This document shows positions 29,096 through 37,581 of a stretch of DNA of 64,000 nucleotides, piece by piece. Both the position numbers and the translations under genes were made by a program. This DNA comes from Pseudomonadaceae bacterium SI-3 (GTDB lineage: Bacteria; Pseudomonadota; Gammaproteobacteria; Pseudomonadales; Pseudomonadaceae). The stretch covers positions 1,550,001 through 1,614,000 of the forward strand of contig CP026511.1 of the NCBI GenBank assembly GCA_004010935.1, given 5' to 3'. The notes beneath the pieces were generated by a model that was not told the origin of the DNA, searched no databases, and saw nothing but the letters and a program-made list of their open reading frames with translations. Position 1 is the stretch's first letter, and every line of letters begins with the position of its first letter.

Positions 29096-30196
29096 ATGAA
29101 GCGATTGGCCGGCCTCTCGACCCTAGCCTTGATCATCTCTGGAACCAGCGGTTGTGGCTGGTTGTGGGGTGAAGACGGATACTTCCGCGACCGTGGCAGC
29201 GACTACCTGCAGGCACAGCAGGTGCCGCCGATGCAGGTGCCTGGCGATGTCGAGCTGCGCCCGATCGAGCCGCTACTGCCAATCCCCCAGCAAGTAGCCG
29301 ACAGCCGTGCGACAGGCGAGTACGAAGTGCCCCGTCCACAGCGTCTTGTCGCCGCCGAAGAGGCGAGCGAATACACCCTGCAAACATCTGAAGATGCGCG
29401 CTGGCTTGTTGCTATGCGTGCTCCTTCGCAAGTGTGGGCAGCTGCCCGTCAGTTCTTCACCGATAACGGCTTCCAGATTGCTGAAGAGCGGCCTCAAACC
29501 GGTGAGTTCGTAACCGCCTGGCAGACCCGCGATCAGCTCTCGCCAGCATTGGTGCGCAACCTTGGTCTGGGTGAAGGCGAAACCCGTGTAAGGGTTCGCG
29601 TCGAGCCCGGTGTGCAGCGTGATACCAGCGAGGTCTTCTTGGTCAGCGTTCAGCGCCCCGCAGACAGCAGCGCCGATGTTGCCTGGCCCGACACACCGGC
29701 AAATGCGGAGCGTGATCGTGTATTGCTCGACGAACTGCAGGCGGGGCTGAACAACAGCACCGCACAAGGTGGATCCGCCTCGCTGCTGGCTGAGCGCGAG
29801 TTCGACGCGCCAAGCCGTGTCACACTCAGTGAAGCCGGCAGCGGCGAGCCAGTGTTGCAGCTTGATACCGATTTCAACCGTGGTTGGTCGAGCGTCGGTC
29901 GTGCTCTAGCTGCGAGCGATATCCTCGTCGAGGATTTGGATAGAAGCCTTGGCGTTTACTACGTCAATCTGGCGGAAGGCGCGGCTAATCCAGACGAGAA
30001 GCCAGGTTTCTTCTCGCGCTTGTTCGGTGGAGCCCCTGACCGCGAAGAAATCGAAGCCCGCGCCGAACGTTATCAGGTACGAGTGACCGCCGTGGGAGAC
30101 AAGGTACAGGTCACCCTCGACAAGGATCTCGACACCGTTGCTCCGGCTGAAACCTCGCGACGCGTGCTGAATATGCTCAAGGACAACCTGGACTGA
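29096..30196 (+). CDS. bamC: Outer-membrane assembly lipoprotein BamC (NlpB)
   Basis: A 366-residue lipoprotein of the BAM complex. The signal ends SGTSGC, followed by the unstructured segment that contacts BamD (DRGSDYLQAQQVPPM...) and two helix-grip domains, seen around ARWLVAMRAPSQVWAAARQFF and FNRGWSSVGRALAASDI. dapA-bamC is the common order in gammaproteobacteria. Confidence 0.93.
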   Translation: MKRLAGLSTLALIISGTSGCGWLWGEDGYFRDRGSDYLQAQQVPPMQVPGDVELRPIEPLLPIPQQVADSRATGEYEVPRPQRLVAAEEASEYTLQTSEDARWLVAMRAPSQVWAAARQFFTDNGFQIAEERPQTGEFVTAWQTRDQLSPALVRNLGLGEGETRVRVRVEPGVQRDTSEVFLVSVQRPADSSADVAWPDTPANAERDRVLLDELQAGLNNSTAQGGSASLLAEREFDAPSRVTLSEAGSGEPVLQLDTDFNRGWSSVGRALAASDILVEDLDRSLGVYYVNLAEGAANPDEKPGFFSRLFGGAPDREEIEARAERYQVRVTAVGDKVQVTLDKDLDTVAPAETSRRVLNMLKDNLD

Positions 30197-30225
30197 TTCT
30201 GCAAAACAGTCCGCTTCGATCAAGT

Positions 30226-30258
30226 CAGGCGAAACCTTTCGGTTTCGCCTGTTTCGTT
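30226..30258 (+). terminator. Terminator of dapA-bamC
   Basis: An 11-bp stem CAGGCGAAACC/GGTTTCGCCTG with TTTC loop, followed by TTTCGTTT. Confidence 0.8.
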
Positions 30259-30331
30259 TGATGACTGATCCAATCGTTGCGGCTGCGCTGTTGCGCAAGC
30301 CGGCGTAGGTTCGGCAACCGCGAGAATCGCC

Positions 30332-31201
30332 ATGACCACTCCCAATTCCCTCAGCCTGAAGAAAATCTATTCCGGCAAGGTGCGTGATCTGTACGAGATC
30401 GACGACAAGCGCATGCTGATGGTCGCCACCGACCGGCTTTCCGCGTTTGATGTGATCCTAGCCGAACCGATCCCGGAGAAAGGCAAGATCCTGACCGCCA
30501 TTTCCAACTTCTGGTTCGACAAGCTTGCGCAGCTGGTCCCTAACCATTTCACCGGCGACAAGGTCGAGGACGTTGTATCTGCCGCGGAGCTGCCTCTGGT
30601 AGAGGGGCGGGCAGTTGTGGCTAAGCGTCTGAAGCCTGTGGCAGTCGAGGCCATCGTGCGGGGCTATATCGTTGGCTCAGGCTGGAAGGAGTACCAGCAA
30701 AACGGAACCGTCTGCGGCATCAAGCTGCCAGCCGGCCTGAAAGAGGCGGCCAAGCTGCCGCAGCCGATCTTTACGCCGTCGACCAAGGCGGCCGTGGGCG
30801 ATCACGACGAGAACATCTCCTTCGAGCAGTGCGAAGCCATTATCGGTAAAGAGCTTGCGGCGAAGGTGCGCGATACCTCCATCGCGCTGTACAGTGCAGC
30901 AGTCGCGTACGCAGCAACGCGGGGCATCATCATCGCCGATACCAAATTCGAGTTCGGCCTTGATGAAAACGGCGAGCTGACACTGATGGATGAAGTGCTT
31001 ACGCCCGACTCCAGCCGCTTCTGGCCTGCAGACAGTTACGCTGAAGGGAGCAACCCGCCGAGCTTCGACAAACAGTTTGTCCGCGACTGGTTGGAATCCA
31101 CCGGCTGGAACAAGGAGCCGCCAGCCCCGCCTGTCCCTGCTGATGTCGCGCAGAAGACTGCCGACAAATACCGTGAAGCGCTGACGCGCCTGACCAGCTG
31201 A
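30332..31201 (+). CDS. purC: SAICAR synthetase, long form
   Basis: A 289-residue phosphoribosylaminoimidazole-succinocarboxamide synthase. It opens [16 protein letters not shown] and carries [22 protein letters not shown] and the signature [11 protein letters not shown] and [15 protein letters not shown]. That is the long form known from betaproteobacteria and yeast, whereas the PurC I recall at this place in P. aeruginosa (PA1013) is the short form of about 236 residues. The position after bamC is conserved, so this could be a replacement by an unrelated allele. It is followed by tRNA-Ser. Confidence 0.93.
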   Translation: MTTPNSLSLKKIYSGKVRDLYEIDDKRMLMVATDRLSAFDVILAEPIPEKGKILTAISNFWFDKLAQLVPNHFTGDKVEDVVSAAELPLVEGRAVVAKRLKPVAVEAIVRGYIVGSGWKEYQQNGTVCGIKLPAGLKEAAKLPQPIFTPSTKAAVGDHDENISFEQCEAIIGKELAAKVRDTSIALYSAAVAYAATRGIIIADTKFEFGLDENGELTLMDEVLTPDSSRFWPADSYAEGSNPPSFDKQFVRDWLESTGWNKEPPAPPVPADVAQKTADKYREALTRLTS

Positions 31202-31285
31202 TTGGAGGCAACCGGGCGGGGCTGATCACTGCGGCCAGCCTGGCTATCACGATACGGCGCCGCTAAAAAATCTGAACAGTTGGGG

Positions 31286-31314
31286 TTAGACAAAATATAC
31301 CGAGCTGCTATGAT
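31286..31314 (+). promoter_or_regulatory. Putative promoter of tRNA-Ser
   Basis: TTAGAC (31286-31291), 17 bases, TATGAT (31309-31314), ten bases before the tRNA start. Confidence 0.65.
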
Positions 31315-31324
31315 GCGCGCCGCT

Positions 31325-31414
31325 GGAGAGATGCCGGAGTGGCCGAACGGGACGGATTCGAAATCCGTTGAACTGGCAACAGTTCCTAGGGTTCAAATCC
31401 CTATCTCTCCGCCA
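31325..31414 (+). tRNA. tRNA-Ser (anticodon CGA)
   Basis: A 90-nt tRNA with a class II variable arm: acceptor GGAGAGA/TCTCTCC, anticodon loop TTCGAAA (anticodon CGA, reading UCG), long variable arm, T-arm GGGTTCAAATCCC and encoded CCA. Its last 14 bases are duplicated at 59321-59334, so it is the insertion site of the genomic island and is restored intact by it. Confidence 0.97.
31401..31414 (+). repeat. Left attachment repeat (attL) in tRNA-Ser
   Basis: CTATCTCTCCGCCA, the 3' end of tRNA-Ser, repeated exactly in the same orientation at 59321-59334. Confidence 0.85.
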
Positions 31415-31427
31415 TTATTGCTACGCG

Positions 31428-31451
31428 AAGCCCCGTAATACGGGGCTTTTT
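31428..31451 (+). terminator. Terminator after tRNA-Ser
   Basis: AAGCCCCGT/ACGGGGCTT stem with AAT loop and a T run. A similar hairpin follows attR at 59341-59377, as expected if the original tRNA downstream sequence was displaced by the island. Confidence 0.85.
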
Positions 31452-31468
31452 CGTTTCTGGGCAATTTT

Positions 31469-31490
31469 GTTCCCCCATTTGTTCCCCCAG
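31469..31490 (+). repeat. Candidate integrase arm site, left
   Basis: Two GTTCCCCCA blocks 12 bases apart, 55 bases inside attL. The same arrangement with one mismatch (T to C between blocks) occurs at 59180-59200 near attR, in the same orientation. Confidence 0.55.
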
Positions 31491-32558
31491 TTAAGCGTCA
31501 CGTCATCAAGCGAGTCCAAACGCCATACTTGGAGTTACGACCTTTCATGATGTGCTACCCAAGCTATCCGACGCCTCTATATCAAAAACGCATGAACGCC
31601 TCCCCAGTCACTTATTCTGAGTCCCTTAGCGCAGATAGGTGGCGGATTCGGCATTGAGCGTAATCGGCTCCTACCTAAAGCCCATTCACGCTGAGCTGGT
31701 TTCTGCTGGCTAGGACCTTCTGAAGGATAGGCTGCATATCCGACGCTCTAGACGTACCCAGGCGGCAACGGCCCTAGATTCTGTGGAGTAGGGCTTCTCG
31801 TGCATTGGTGGACTTGCCCCTACAAAACCGGACACCAACTCCCCGTTAAATTGATGCTGCTGCCAAGCGCCTGAACTCCCTCGGCGAGCGGTATTTCAAA
31901 GCGCTGTGCGGATGCTGCTCGTTGTAATGCTCGAAGGCAATTGCCAGGTTGCGCAGCGCCGTTTCTCGATCCGGTTTGGGCATGTGCGCCACGTAGTCAC
32001 GCTTGATCGTCTTCACGAAGCTCTCAGCCATGCCGTTGCTTTGCGGGCTGCGAACTGGGGTGGTCACCGGCTGCAAGCCGATCTGTCGAGCAAACAGGCG
32101 TGTCTGTTCGGCGGTGTACGCCGAGCCGTTGTCGCTTAGCCATTGCACCGGCGTGGCGGGCAGTTGATCACCAAAGCGCTTCTCCACGCTTTCCAGCATC
32201 AAATCGCGGATATCATCGCCGCTGTACCCGGTCGGGCTCGCGACCCAGCCGATGGCTTCGCGATCACAGCAATCCAGGGCGAAGGTCACGCTCAGTTTGG
32301 CGCCGTCCTCGCAACGGAACTCAAAGCCGTCCGAGCACCAACGCGTATCGCTGGCTTCCACCGCAATACGGCCTTCGTGCCGACGCGGCACACCGGGCTG
32401 TTTGATGCGGCGCTCAAGCAGCAAGTTGTGATCACGCATGACCCGGTAAACCCGCTTCACATTGATCGCCGGTAGCGACTGGGTTTCACGGGCGCGACGC
32501 AGCAATCCCCAGACGCGGCGGTAGCCGTAGCTGGGAAGTTTGAATCGCCCCAGGTTTT

Positions 32559-33440
32559 CTAGACACTCTCCAGGCTCTGGAAATAGCGCTTTTCAAACTC
32601 TACCGGCGACAGCTGATTGTTGAAACCGTGCCGGCGTTTTGGGTTGTAGAACATCTCGATGTAATCGAAAACATCAGCGCGAGCATCCTGTCTGGTGCTG
32701 TAGATCTTTCGCCTGATCCGCTCCCGCTTCAGCAGCTGGAAAAAGCTTTCCGCCACCGCATTGTCATGGCAGTTGCCACGTCGACTCATGCTGCCAAGCA
32801 AGTTGTTGGCTTTCAGGAAACTCTGCCAGTCACCGCTGCTGAACTGACTACCTTGGTCTGAGTGAATCATCACCTCTTGGTTTGGCTTACGCCGCCAAAC
32901 CGCCATCAGCAATGCATCAATAGCCAAATCGCTGGTCATCTGTGGCTTCATCGACCAACCGATTACCTGCCGCGAAAACAGATCGAGCACCACCGCCAAA
33001 AATAACCAACCCTCATAGGTGCGGATGTAGGTGATGTCCGTAACCCAGACTTTGTTGGGCTCGGTGACATTGAATCGACGCTCAAGATGATTCGGTGAAG
33101 CCGCTGGAGGCTTACCACCATAGCGGCCCGGTCGGCGGCGATACCCTGTCTGTGAGCGCAGCCCTTCCAAGCGCATCAGTCGAGCAACACGATGCTTGCC
33201 GCATGCTTCTCCAAGCTCACGCAGGTCGTCGTGGATTTTGCGGTAGCCGTACACACCGCCGCTCTCTAGCCACGCGTGCTTGATTAGTCCAAGCAGGCGT
33301 TGATCATCCTTGGCTCGTGCCGACTTCGGTTCAGCCAGCCACGCGTAGTAACCGCTGGCATGTACTTTCAGGGTCAGGCACAGGCGGCGAACCGAATAGT
33401 CTGCGGATAACTGATTGATGAAGGCGTACTTCAGCCGCAC
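32559..33440 (-). CDS. IS3-family transposase OrfB (DDE integrase core)
   Basis: A 293-residue transposase catalytic part: HTH_21-like N terminus ([14 protein letters not shown]), then the rve domain with the DDE residues in [21 protein letters not shown] and [14 protein letters not shown], ending in an IS3-type C terminus. It is likely made as an OrfAB fusion by -1 frameshifting. The GTG at 33440 would be the start if translated separately. Confidence 0.93.
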   Translation of the reverse strand: MRLKYAFINQLSADYSVRRLCLTLKVHASGYYAWLAEPKSARAKDDQRLLGLIKHAWLESGGVYGYRKIHDDLRELGEACGKHRVARLMRLEGLRSQTGYRRRPGRYGGKPPAASPNHLERRFNVTEPNKVWVTDITYIRTYEGWLFLAVVLDLFSRQVIGWSMKPQMTSDLAIDALLMAVWRRKPNQEVMIHSDQGSQFSSGDWQSFLKANNLLGSMSRRGNCHDNAVAESFFQLLKRERIRRKIYSTRQDARADVFDYIEMFYNPKRRHGFNNQLSPVEFEKRYFQSLESV

Positions 33441-33709
33441 TCCTTGGCAAAGTACGCGGCGGCCTTTTTTAGGATGTCTCGCTCTTCGGTCACGCGCTTG
33501 AGTTCGGCACGCAGGCGACGTAACTCAGCGTGTTGATCGTCTTCTTGCGCTCGCTGCTCTTGGGGCTTGCTGTAGCGCTTCACCCAGGCATACAGGCTGT
33601 GGGTCGACATGCCCAAACGAGCAGCTACCTCCGCCACTGGCAGACCTCGTTCGGTCACCTGTTTGACTGCTTCGATTTTGAATTCTTCGGGATAACGCGG
33701 GTTGCTCAT
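33431..33709 (-). CDS. IS3-family transposase OrfA
   Basis: A 92-residue helix-turn-helix DNA-binding part (MSNPRYPEEFKIEAVKQVTERG...) with a leucine-zipper segment. The sequence AAAAAAG on the minus strand (33464-33470), read as AAA AAG in frame, is the expected -1 frameshift site, shortly before its stop, which overlaps orfB. Confidence 0.92.
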   Translation of the reverse strand: MSNPRYPEEFKIEAVKQVTERGLPVAEVAARLGMSTHSLYAWVKRYSKPQEQRAQEDDQHAELRRLRAELKRVTEERDILKKAAAYFAKECG

Positions 33710-33912
33710 GGCACCTCCTAGTGGGCCGTATTATGAGGCCTGGAGGTGTCTACGAAACCAGGGGCGATTCAGTTCGCTGACCTGTTGCTGGATTTCAACT
33801 ACCAGATCAGCATCGTTCACAGGCCTGCTCCGCCGTACTTTGGGGGATGCCGATTGCTTGATTCGAACCGTTAATTGCGAGCGCGCCACACCGAGACATT
33901 CGCTGACCAGCT

Positions 33913-34305
33913 TCACTGGTCGTCCCCCGGCAACAAGGGTGAGTGCGCAATCCATTTTCGCGACCGGGCGATCTCCACGGCCTCTTTGAGGATTTCTGCT
34001 TCCATCGTTTTCTTGCCCAGCATCCGTTGCAGTTCACGGATCTGCTTGAGCGCATCGCTCAGCTCGGAGGCAGGTACCACGGCTTCGCCAGCACTGACCG
34101 CCGACAAACTGCCGTCTTGGTAAAGCTTGCGCCACAGGAATAGTTGGTTGGCATTGATGCCGTTACGCCGAGCCACCAACGAAACGCTCTGCCCGGGCTC
34201 AAGGCTCTCTCGAACCATGGTCAGCTTTTGCTCAGGGCTCCAGCGGCGCCGCCGCTCCCGACCCAAAAGCTCCCCACTCTTATCGTTGCTATTAGTCATA
34301 AACAT
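33913..34305 (-). CDS. IS2-like transposase OrfA
   Basis: A 130-residue HTH protein ([33 protein letters not shown]...[13 protein letters not shown]) followed by a leucine-zipper stretch. It is intact, but its partner OrfB is split, so only the DNA-binding regulator could still be made. Its last 43 bases overlap the orfB start in another frame. Confidence 0.9.
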   Translation of the reverse strand: MFMTNSNDKSGELLGRERRRRWSPEQKLTMVRESLEPGQSVSLVARRNGINANQLFLWRKLYQDGSLSAVSAGEAVVPASELSDALKQIRELQRMLGKKTMEAEILKEAVEIARSRKWIAHSPLLPGDDQ

Positions 34306-34374
34306 AACCGTTTGCCTATCCCTTATCGTAAGGGGGAAACGGTGTCCTGTCTTTCAGGGGGCTCGTTCAATTGG

Positions 34375-34922
34375 CGGTATCCGGCAAATGATCGGCGGTA
34401 AGGGCAAATAATCTTGATCAGGGGCGACTGGCGAATTTAAAGGGTTTTTAACCATCGATGCTGCCGGCTCGTCTGAAGCGTTCATATCTCCCCCTAGTGT
34501 TTGATCAGCGGTAATTCGCGTGGTTTGTTCTATTAGTGAAATCGACAGCAGGCATGGTGCGCGCCTTTTAGCTGATTATATTGGTAAGACAGGCTCATTC
34601 CGCTAGCCTGCGCGCCCAAGCTGACGCCTCGCGCGCGTATTGGTCGCAAAATGGTTGAAGTTGGCGGTGCGGACGATGTATCTATCTTCAGCGGTTACAG
34701 TCATCAAATGCAGACTCAGCCGTACAACCAAGCCGGACGCCAGGGGCCGATGCTTCTTCATTGCACGCTACCGCAGCGGTGCTGCATTGTTTACAGCTTG
34801 TTTGCGACCTATGGGGCATCGGCGATGTCAGGTCGCTTGTCGCTAGGCTTTCCACAGAGCAATCTGCTATCGCTGGTTGCCACCTCACCGCGGCGCGATG
34901 AACAGTACAAAAGGAGACATCC
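34375..34922. other. Intergenic region, no gene recognised
   Basis: 548 bases between the IS2-like element and the small membrane-protein gene. Several open frames exist on both strands, but none has a credible ribosome-binding site or recognisable protein. The promoter of the next gene is presumably in the last 200 bases. Confidence 0.5.
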
Positions 34923-35189
34923 ATGAGCGCAAGCCTAGATACGTGCGAGTCGGAGCGTGGTCGGGGAGAGGCATTGCCAAATGAAAATTTGAACTTGATG
35001 GAAGAGGTGAACCGGCTAAGCCTTGAAAGCTCGAAGTTGCTAGCCGAAGCGGAGCTATTGGAGATAAGGCGACGGCACGCTGATGCTAAGCATCCTTGGC
35101 GGAAGGTCATTATCCCGTTTGGTATTGCCTTTGCGCTGGTGCTTAGCGTTTCAGCTGTAACTGTATTGTTAACCAAGCTGGCTTTGTAA
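34923..35189 (+). CDS. Small coiled-coil single-pass membrane protein
   Basis: An 88-residue protein, not recognised. It has a strong ribosome-binding site (AAAGGAGAC, 6 bases before ATG). Residues 20-55 form a charged helix with heptad leucines (NLMEEVNRLSLESSKLLAEAELL), then a basic KHPWRK and one C-terminal membrane helix (IIPFGIAFALVLSVSAVTVLL). The topology suggests a tail-anchored protein with its coiled coil in the cytoplasm. It stands alone between an IS and the ADP-ribosylglycohydrolase. Confidence 0.65.
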   Translation: MSASLDTCESERGRGEALPNENLNLMEEVNRLSLESSKLLAEAELLEIRRRHADAKHPWRKVIIPFGIAFALVLSVSAVTVLLTKLAL

Positions 35190-35398
35190 GCGCTACGGTA
35201 GTTGCCTATACTGGCGGCGCCCGTGACTCTGATTAGGTTAAGTTCGTTCTTGCGACAACCGCGACGGATTTCCACTAATGGTATTTCTGCCGCAGGCGGG
35301 TCGCAGGGGCTCGAGCGATGGTTTACGTAGGTCGTCGCTATTGTCACAGTCGGATTCATTTGATCCGATTGCGGACCTCCGAACGCAAACGTCGATAC

Positions 35399-36352
35399 TC
35401 AAATACGGCCAACGGTAAGTCCCGGTCCTTGGCGCCCATCCGTTCTATGTCGTGCGAGGCCAGCCAGCCTCTGTGCCACCATGCGAAGGTGGGGTCCCCG
35501 GTACAGGCTACTGATCCAATCATGAGGTATGCCGCTGGTGCCGTAGTAGGCTCCCGCCAGTTGGCCGCAGATAGCTGCGGTCGTGTCTGCGTCATCACCC
35601 AGATTAGCCGCAGCCAGGATGGCCGCTTCGCATGACTCGGTGTGCCAGAAACACCACAGGGCAGCTTCTAAACTTTCCACGACATAGCCGGATCCAACGA
35701 TTTCGTCCACGTTCAGGTTTTTGAATCGCTGGGCCATGATCCGCGACGTGGAGTCGGGCATCTCGAAGTCAACTTCGCCTGGGAACAGGCTTGCCTTGTC
35801 CTGCTCACCAGCTAAAGCCCTGAGTAATACCAGAGTGAAGTACTGGCAGCACGCCAAGCACTCTGCGGAGGCATGCGTAGTCCTTGAGCTCAGCGCGGCG
35901 AAATCAATAGCGTCTTTAGGTCGGCGTGCGAAATACATTGGGATAGGCGCCAGGCGCATCAGGGATCCATTGCCGGAGGACGCAGAGTCGGTCGCACCAC
36001 TGTAGGGCTCTCCCGTTTTTTGGAACCGAACAAGAGCGGCGGCGACCGTCTTGCCGATGCCAAATGCATGAGAGCGGCATGAATTATGGCCCTCATTAGC
36101 CCAGCGCCAGTAGCGCTGCATCTGGTCAATTGGATCGAATCCATTGCACTCGATTAGGCTTTCACCCAAGCACAGGGCCATAGCCGTGTCGTCAGTCCAC
36201 TCGCCTTTATTCAGGCGAAACTTTCCGCCGCCGGTTAGCCCGGTAACTGGTGCAAATTTACCGCGGGGCAAAAACTCCACCGCAGCCCCGACTGCGTCAC
36301 CACAGGCAAGGCCCAACAAACATCCCTCGAATCGCTCGAGACTCCATTCCAT
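35399..36352 (-). CDS. ADP-ribosylglycohydrolase (DraG/ARH family)
   Basis: A 317-residue hydrolase that removes ADP-ribose from modified macromolecules, using a two-Mg site. The metal motifs are WTDDTAMAL (Thr53, Asp54, Asp55) and, near residue 250, NLGDDADTTAAICGQLAGAYYG; GCLLGLACGDAVGA near the N terminus is also family-typical. It is too isolated to be a nitrogenase DraG and is better seen as an accessory or defence-type hydrolase. It is divergent from the M15-like gene, with 310 bases between. No ADP-ribosyltransferase is visible in the window. Confidence 0.9.
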   Translation of the reverse strand: MEWSLERFEGCLLGLACGDAVGAAVEFLPRGKFAPVTGLTGGGKFRLNKGEWTDDTAMALCLGESLIECNGFDPIDQMQRYWRWANEGHNSCRSHAFGIGKTVAAALVRFQKTGEPYSGATDSASSGNGSLMRLAPIPMYFARRPKDAIDFAALSSRTTHASAECLACCQYFTLVLLRALAGEQDKASLFPGEVDFEMPDSTSRIMAQRFKNLNVDEIVGSGYVVESLEAALWCFWHTESCEAAILAAANLGDDADTTAAICGQLAGAYYGTSGIPHDWISSLYRGPHLRMVAQRLAGLARHRTDGRQGPGLTVGRI

Positions 36353-36662
36353 TCGCTACATCCTCCTAAGAATGCGGCCCGCCAAGTGCTATGGCAGACA
36401 AGCCGCTTTTTGATTTTGGAAGGCTCGTAAGATTTAAGTTTATACAGTCGCCTGGTCTGCCTGACATGAACATATTTTGGTTGTTGTCTCAGCAGGCAGC
36501 CCTGATGGTGCCGTTCGAAAACTTTACCTGTATGCGTAGCCAGACTGGATGTGTCTTCTCGGTGGACATATCGTATTAGCAGCTCACCCCCATCTGATTG
36601 GACCGAAGACAGCGTCAGACCGTCGAGGCGCACACTAACTAGGTAGCAAGGAGCGAACGCAG
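36353..36662. promoter_or_regulatory. Divergent region between draG-like and M15-like genes
   Basis: 310 bases holding the promoters of two diverging genes. Short frames on both strands (for example 36391-36579 plus and a GTG-started minus frame from 36633) are possible small genes, but I see no ribosome-binding site or family match that decides between them. Confidence 0.4.
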
Positions 36663-37310
36663 ATGAAAAAGCCGTCTACGGTGGCCGCCTTAGAGGATCT
36701 CGGACGCGTCAGGCTCTCCAAACACTTCTTCATGCGAGACTTTTTGTACTCGGAAATCTCTCAGATCGAAGGAATAGCTAACGTTCCTGATTACCCAGAC
36801 CGCGCCGTCGAGGCTGGCCGCCAGCTTTGCGAGCAGTTGCTCGAGCCCCTCCAGGATCGTTTCGGTCGGATTTGCATTCGCTCCGCTTATCGCGCTCCAG
36901 CAGTGAATGCGAGAGGGGCTGATAAGGGAAACCAATATAGGTGCGCCTCGAATGAGAGCAACTATGGCGGACATATTTGGGACTACCTGGACGCTGATGG
37001 CTACCTTGGTGCCACAGCCTGTCTCGTCGTCCCGGCCTTGTTACCGTGGTATGAGGAACACCAGGATTGGACGCCGTTGGCTTGGTGGATTCACGACAAC
37101 TTGCCTTACGCTAGTCAGTTCTGGTTTCCAAAAATGGCGGCGTTCAACTTGCGGTGGACCGGCAATCCGAACACGCTGCCGAACATAAATACTTATGTGG
37201 TCAACCCTCATACCGGAGACAAGAAGGCGTTGGTTAAGGAGGGTGTCGCCACGCTCAGGCTGGATGAGCGTAAGGCTATCATTCGCCCTTGGTTAGCCAG
37301 CTTGGCGTGA
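36663..37310 (+). CDS. Peptidase M15-like domain protein
   Basis: A 215-residue protein that opens LSKHFFMRDFLYSEIS..NVPDYPD like M15/D-Ala-D-Ala carboxypeptidase-like domains, then RICIRSAYRAPAVN and GGHIWDYLDADG, where His and Asp may be zinc ligands, and QFWFPKMAAFNLRW. I recall conserved hypotheticals with the same HIWD...DADG and AFNLxW segments, but their substrate is not known to me. The ribosome-binding site AAGGAG is good. There is no signal peptide, so a cytoplasmic substrate is more likely than peptidoglycan. Confidence 0.65.
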   Translation: MKKPSTVAALEDLGRVRLSKHFFMRDFLYSEISQIEGIANVPDYPDRAVEAGRQLCEQLLEPLQDRFGRICIRSAYRAPAVNARGADKGNQYRCASNESNYGGHIWDYLDADGYLGATACLVVPALLPWYEEHQDWTPLAWWIHDNLPYASQFWFPKMAAFNLRWTGNPNTLPNINTYVVNPHTGDKKALVKEGVATLRLDERKAIIRPWLASLA

Positions 37311-37581
37311 TCGAACTAGCTGATGCAGAAAGCCCCCTGAGCTTCGGTCGACGCTGGCATCAGGGCAGCGCTGGATGGCTCCGTTTGGCGGACGGTGCAG
37401 GTTGTAGCTTTACCCGGTGATAGCACAAAGATATTGTGGCCATCGCTGACACCCTGGCGGTGCTGCATAACCTCTCAAGGACGACCTTCGGCGCGTTTTT
37501 CAAGGACGTTAGCTGCGGTCCGGCTCGCTGTGAATTGCCTTAGCTAGGGCATCCGTATTGGTATCGTTTTAGGACTGGTGC

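Larger units (their letters stand above)
31415..31803. other. Left end of island, non-coding
   Basis: No gene supported. It begins with the tRNA terminator and contains the doubled GTTCCCCC motif at 31469-31490; on the minus strand this motif reads WGNKWGN, as does the copy just upstream of the integrase, which is consistent with shared attP-flanking sequence. The remaining 300 bases show no recognisable protein. Confidence 0.6.
32541..33771 (-). mobile_element. Intact IS3-family element inserted in the IS2-like element
   Basis: 1,231 bp with imperfect terminal inverted repeats that begin TGAATCGCCCC at both ends and continue with TAGACAC. A 3-bp duplication GTT (32538-32540 and 33772-33774) flanks it, as expected for IS3. 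Its removal with one GTT restores the interrupted transposase frame exactly. It carries orfA and orfB joined by a classic A6G slippery site. Confidence 0.92.
31846..33955 (-). pseudogene. IS2-like transposase OrfB, split by an IS insertion
   Basis: The N-terminal piece lies at 33775-33955 ([22 protein letters not shown] to QQQVSEL) and the C-terminal piece at 31846-32540 ([17 protein letters not shown] to the end). Joining them at the 3-bp duplication restores the continuous IS2-type reading [14 protein letters not shown]. The integrase core with its DDE residues is on the C-terminal piece ([29 protein letters not shown]). It should be inactive as it stands. Confidence 0.88.
31809..34369 (-). 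mobile_element. IS2-like (IS3 family) element, interrupted by a second IS
   Basis: The left end reads TGGACTTGCCCC and the right end, on the minus strand, TGAACGAGCCCCCTG, like the ends of IS2. It is flanked by a 5-bp direct repeat ATTGG (31804-31808 and 34370-34374), the duplication length typical of the IS2 subgroup. Without the inner element and its 3-bp duplication it is 1,327 bp, the normal size. It encodes orfA (33913-34305) and an orfB split by the inner IS. Confidence 0.88.

Noticed and set aside
34688..35359. Minus-strand frame of 223 codons across the small membrane-protein gene
   Set aside because: Ser/Ala-rich without motifs or ribosome-binding site, and opposite a gene with a strong ribosome-binding site.
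35399..36352. DraG of a nitrogen-fixation cluster
   Set aside because: No draT or nif genes in the window; an island-borne ADP-ribosylglycohydrolase fits better.
36235..36633. GTG-started minus frame upstream of the ADP-ribosylglycohydrolase gene, and a plus frame at 36391-36579
   Set aside because: Neither has a convincing ribosome-binding site or homologue that I recognise; left as intergenic.
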